Shown here: positions 61,417 to 64,000 of the stretch, one piece after another
How the letters are laid out: each line of letters opens with the position of its first letter
Position numbering within the stretch: the stretch's first letter is position 1
NCBI RefSeq assembly: GCF_007671685.1
Contig: NZ_VCNL01000010.1
Span: forward strand, 1 to 64,000
DNA from: Halorubrum salsamenti
GTDB lineage: Archaea; Halobacteriota; Halobacteria; Halobacteriales; Haloferacaceae
Direction of reading: 5' to 3'
DNA length: 64,000 bases
The notes under the pieces: model-generated
What the model was told of the DNA's origin: nothing
The model's input: only the letters and a program-made list of their open reading frames with translations
The model's database searches: none
Made by a program: the position numbers and the translations under genes

Positions 61417-64000
61417 ATGGTAGAGTACGACCGTCTGACGGACGAACAACAACGAGCCGTTGACGCACTCGATCGGAACGTCACGCTGACTGCCGGCGCC
61501 GGAACAGGGAAGACGACAACGCTCACGGCGAGATATCTCAAAATGATCGAAGCGGGTATTGCGGAAAGCGACGATCCAGCAAACGATCTGCTTCTACCAG
61601 AACAGATCCTCACGACGACGTTTACCGAGCGGGCCGCAAACGAATTGGAAAGCAGCATCCGGACAGAAATTACGGAACGTATCGCCACGCTTGATGCCGA
61701 GGAGTTTCCTGCATGGCGCCGGATTGCTGACGAGCTTGAGCATGGCTACATTCACACCCTCCACGGGTTCTGTGCACGCCTGCTGCGCGAACATGCGCTA
61801 CGACTTGAGCCACTTGATCCGGGGTTCACGACGCTTGACGAAAATGAGGCGACCGCGATGGTCCACGACGTTGTAGAGACGACGCTCCGGGACCACGAGA
61901 CACACACGGCGACACAAACGCTTGCCCGACGGTTTTCGCGAGCACAGCTCCATGACGTACTCACCGATCTGTTGAGCGAGCGCCCAGCAAGTCTCACGTG
62001 GGCACAGCGGTGGGCAGACGCCAGCAAAGCAGAATATCTCTCTTTCGTCGAAACCGAACTACATCCGATCGATCCAGATGAGGCGGCTGCTCGCTTAGCC
62101 GATCCGACCGTGGTCGGTCCACTCACAACACTACAGGGGCTGGTGGCGGATCCACCAGCCATCTCAACGGAGGGGAAAGCGTGGCAACGTGCGGTCAAAG
62201 TGGTGGAGTTGTTGGAAGACGGGTATGATGATGGCGTCCCCTCACGGGCCAAGCAAACGCTCATCGCACAGCTCAGCGGCGCATTGACCACGGCGGACGG
62301 CGCCAAATACGCGAGTTACACTGGCGCCGCAACGCACTGGAACGATCACCCACAGAAGACAACATTCGACACAGCCATCGAAGAGCTTGTTGCGGCGCTT
62401 GAGCCGGAAACCTACGCTGTGGAGGTAGATCTAGAGCGAGACCGCCAAAGCTACCCGTTCGTGACGGCACTCGCCGAACTCACGCAAATCGCTGGTGAGG
62501 CGTACGCTGAGCGCAAACAACAGCAGAATACCGCCGACTTCACAGATCTCGTCTCATACACCGTGGACTTTCTGGCAGCACCCAAGAACGCCCATATCCG
62601 CAAGGAGCTACAGGCCCAGTTCGAGTATGTAATGTTAGATGAGTTTCAGGATACGGACCCCAGACAGTGGGATCTGATTCGGTTACTCACGACCTCACCA
62701 CAGGGTGAATTCGACGCGAACAATATTTTCGTGGTCGGAGACGTTAAACAGAGCATCTATCGATTCCGGAACGCCGACGTCACCCAGTTCAAAGAAATTA
62801 CAGATATGCTTGCCGCCGCAGGTTCGGCGACCGACGCTACAGGCGGGGACACAGCGGCAGACGATCAACTCTCCACGAACTTCCGGACGCTCCCCGCAGT
62901 GCTTGAACCGATCAACGAACTGTTCGGTGCGGTGTTTGATGTCGACGGCGAACCGTACGAGGCAACGCCACAACCGCTCACTCCAGCCCGTGGGGATCCG
63001 GCAAGCCTCGGGAGTACAGAGTATCTCGCAGTCCCAACAGATTCGGAGTTGCGAGCCAATCGGTGTGGCCAGTATGACGCGTTCGCTACGGCCGGTCCTG
63101 AGCATGACGTTGAACTGGAAGCGATGGCGCTAGCAGCACGGCTCTCACAGGTGTTAGCCGAACCGTATCAGGTATATCCCGAATCAGACGAAGACCGGGC
63201 AGGTGATGAGCCGCGAGCAATCAAGCCAACAGATATCGCAGTGTTGTTGCGCAGCCGGACACACCTCAAGAGCTTCGAGCGGGCCTTCGAAGACGCTGGA
63301 GTTCCATATTCGGTAGCATCCGGCATTGGGTTCTATGAGACGACCGAAATTACCGCCCTCCTGAATCTGTTTCGCGCCCTCGCGGATCCGCAGGATGAGC
63401 GAGCGTTGTATGCCACATTACGCTCACCACTCTTTGGATTCACTGATGACACGCTGGCAGCGCTCAAAACGGACGGCGACACGCTGTGGAGGGCGTTAGC
63501 CGACGCAGACGCCACAGAACTACAGACCGCGTATGAACTTCTCACGACGTGGCGCGAGGACGCCGGCGTCTCGGAGCCGTCGCCAGCGACAGTTGACGGC
63601 TCGTGGGGCGCATACCTCACAGAGATTATTGACGCGACAGGCTACCTCGTCAGCGTGAGTGCCGGTGAGCGGGGCCAACAGGCGGTGGCGAACGTCGAGA
63701 AGTTTCGCGAACAACTGCGGGGCTTTAGCGATGAGGGCGTGCGCAGTCTCACAACGCTCGTGAACCGGATTGAGCGGCGCGTTGAGTTAGGCGGGCGTGA
63801 GAGTGAAGCCGACACCACAGATGAGGGCGTCCAAATCCTCACAATCCATGACGCGAAGGGGATGGAGTTCCCGTTCGTCGTTGTCCCCCAGATCAGTCGG
63901 CCGTTCAAAGACGACGCCGCGATCGGCGACGGCAAAGTCGAATTCGAGCGAATCGGGGATCAGTACGCCGTCGGCATGAAAGCGCCCAGTCCGGATGACC
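61417..64000 (+). CDS. addA: AddA/UvrD-like helicase, 3' end beyond the window
   Basis: 861 codons are visible and the frame is open at the window end. Walker A AGAGTGKTTTL is at 26-36, motif II YVMLDEFQDTDP near 404-415, GDVKQSIYRFRNAD follows, and ILTIHDAKGMEFPFVVVP near 807-824 is motif V. This is the UvrD/AddA order. A C-terminal nuclease domain, if present, would lie outside. It starts with an ATG 2 nt after the AddB-like stop, so they are one operon. It should unwind DNA ends with its AddB partner. Confidence 0.88.
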   Translation, partial: MVEYDRLTDEQQRAVDALDRNVTLTAGAGTGKTTTLTARYLKMIEAGIAESDDPANDLLLPEQILTTTFTERAANELESSIRTEITERIATLDAEEFPAWRRIADELEHGYIHTLHGFCARLLREHALRLEPLDPGFTTLDENEATAMVHDVVETTLRDHETHTATQTLARRFSRAQLHDVLTDLLSERPASLTWAQRWADASKAEYLSFVETELHPIDPDEAAARLADPTVVGPLTTLQGLVADPPAISTEGKAWQRAVKVVELLEDGYDDGVPSRAKQTLIAQLSGALTTADGAKYASYTGAATHWNDHPQKTTFDTAIEELVAALEPETYAVEVDLERDRQSYPFVTALAELTQIAGEAYAERKQQQNTADFTDLVSYTVDFLAAPKNAHIRKELQAQFEYVMLDEFQDTDPRQWDLIRLLTTSPQGEFDANNIFVVGDVKQSIYRFRNADVTQFKEITDMLAAAGSATDATGGDTAADDQLSTNFRTLPAVLEPINELFGAVFDVDGEPYEATPQPLTPARGDPASLGSTEYLAVPTDSELRANRCGQYDAFATAGPEHDVELEAMALAARLSQVLAEPYQVYPESDEDRAGDEPRAIKPTDIAVLLRSRTHLKSFERAFEDAGVPYSVASGIGFYETTEITALLNLFRALADPQDERALYATLRSPLFGFTDDTLAALKTDGDTLWRALADADATELQTAYELLTTWREDAGVSEPSPATVDGSWGAYLTEIIDATGYLVSVSAGERGQQAVANVEKFREQLRGFSDEGVRSLTTLVNRIERRVELGGRESEADTTDEGVQILTIHDAKGMEFPFVVVPQISRPFKDDAAIGDGKVEFERIGDQYAVGMKAPSPDD

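Overview
The window looks like an accessory region (plasmid or genomic island) of a haloarchaeon. The proteins are strongly acidic, the DNA is GC-rich, several promoters look leaderless with a TATA box 20-30 nt before the start codon, and many families are typical of Halobacteria: CetZ, DUF7344 regulators, a TRAM domain, a PhiH1-repressor-like PadR protein, small zinc-ribbon proteins and a type 5-like BREX locus. No rRNA, tRNA, replication initiator or CRISPR array was recognised by eye.

Layout. 1-25 kb is a restriction cluster. An Mrr-like nuclease is followed by a complete BREX locus with two divergent arms: a helicase and PglX on the minus strand, and BrxA-like, BrxC, BrxB-like, a second BrxC and PglZ on the plus strand, the plus genes overlapping one another. 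Next come three related PvuII-type N4-cytosine methyltransferases around one putative nuclease. 25-33 kb holds an EVE-McrB/McrC pair and a coupled pair of unknown role (HAD-like/HEAT protein plus a zinc-ribbon VWA protein). 33-39 kb has an AAA ATPase, a truncated TRAM gene, small zinc proteins, CetZ and a PadR regulator. 39.9-42.7 kb is a 2,769-bp cassette with 14-bp terminal inverted repeats and an 8-bp target duplication, without any visible transposase. 42.7-46.5 kb has a frameshifted RecA/RadA-like remnant, a two-gene CBASS (CD-NTase plus Cap15-like effector) and a tyrosine integrase. 46.6-52.4 kb has a three-gene operon ending in a PD-(D/E)XK nuclease, a second integrase, and a ParA/partner pair carrying an unusual 9-bp DNA repeat. 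52.8-64 kb has an SF2 helicase, two proteins built from the same repeat domain found at the helicase C-terminus, and a divergent AddB/AddA-like pair that runs off the window.

At least five independent defence modules (Mrr, BREX, McrBC, the methyltransferase cluster, CBASS) lie with integrases and partition genes, so this is a mobile defence island. The best candidates for undescribed biology are: the helicase/repeat-domain/AddAB group; the HAD-HEAT plus VWA pair; the transposase-less cassette at 39,895-42,663; and the three-gene nuclease operon at 46.7-48.8 kb. All functions are inferred by reading the sequence; no database search was run.
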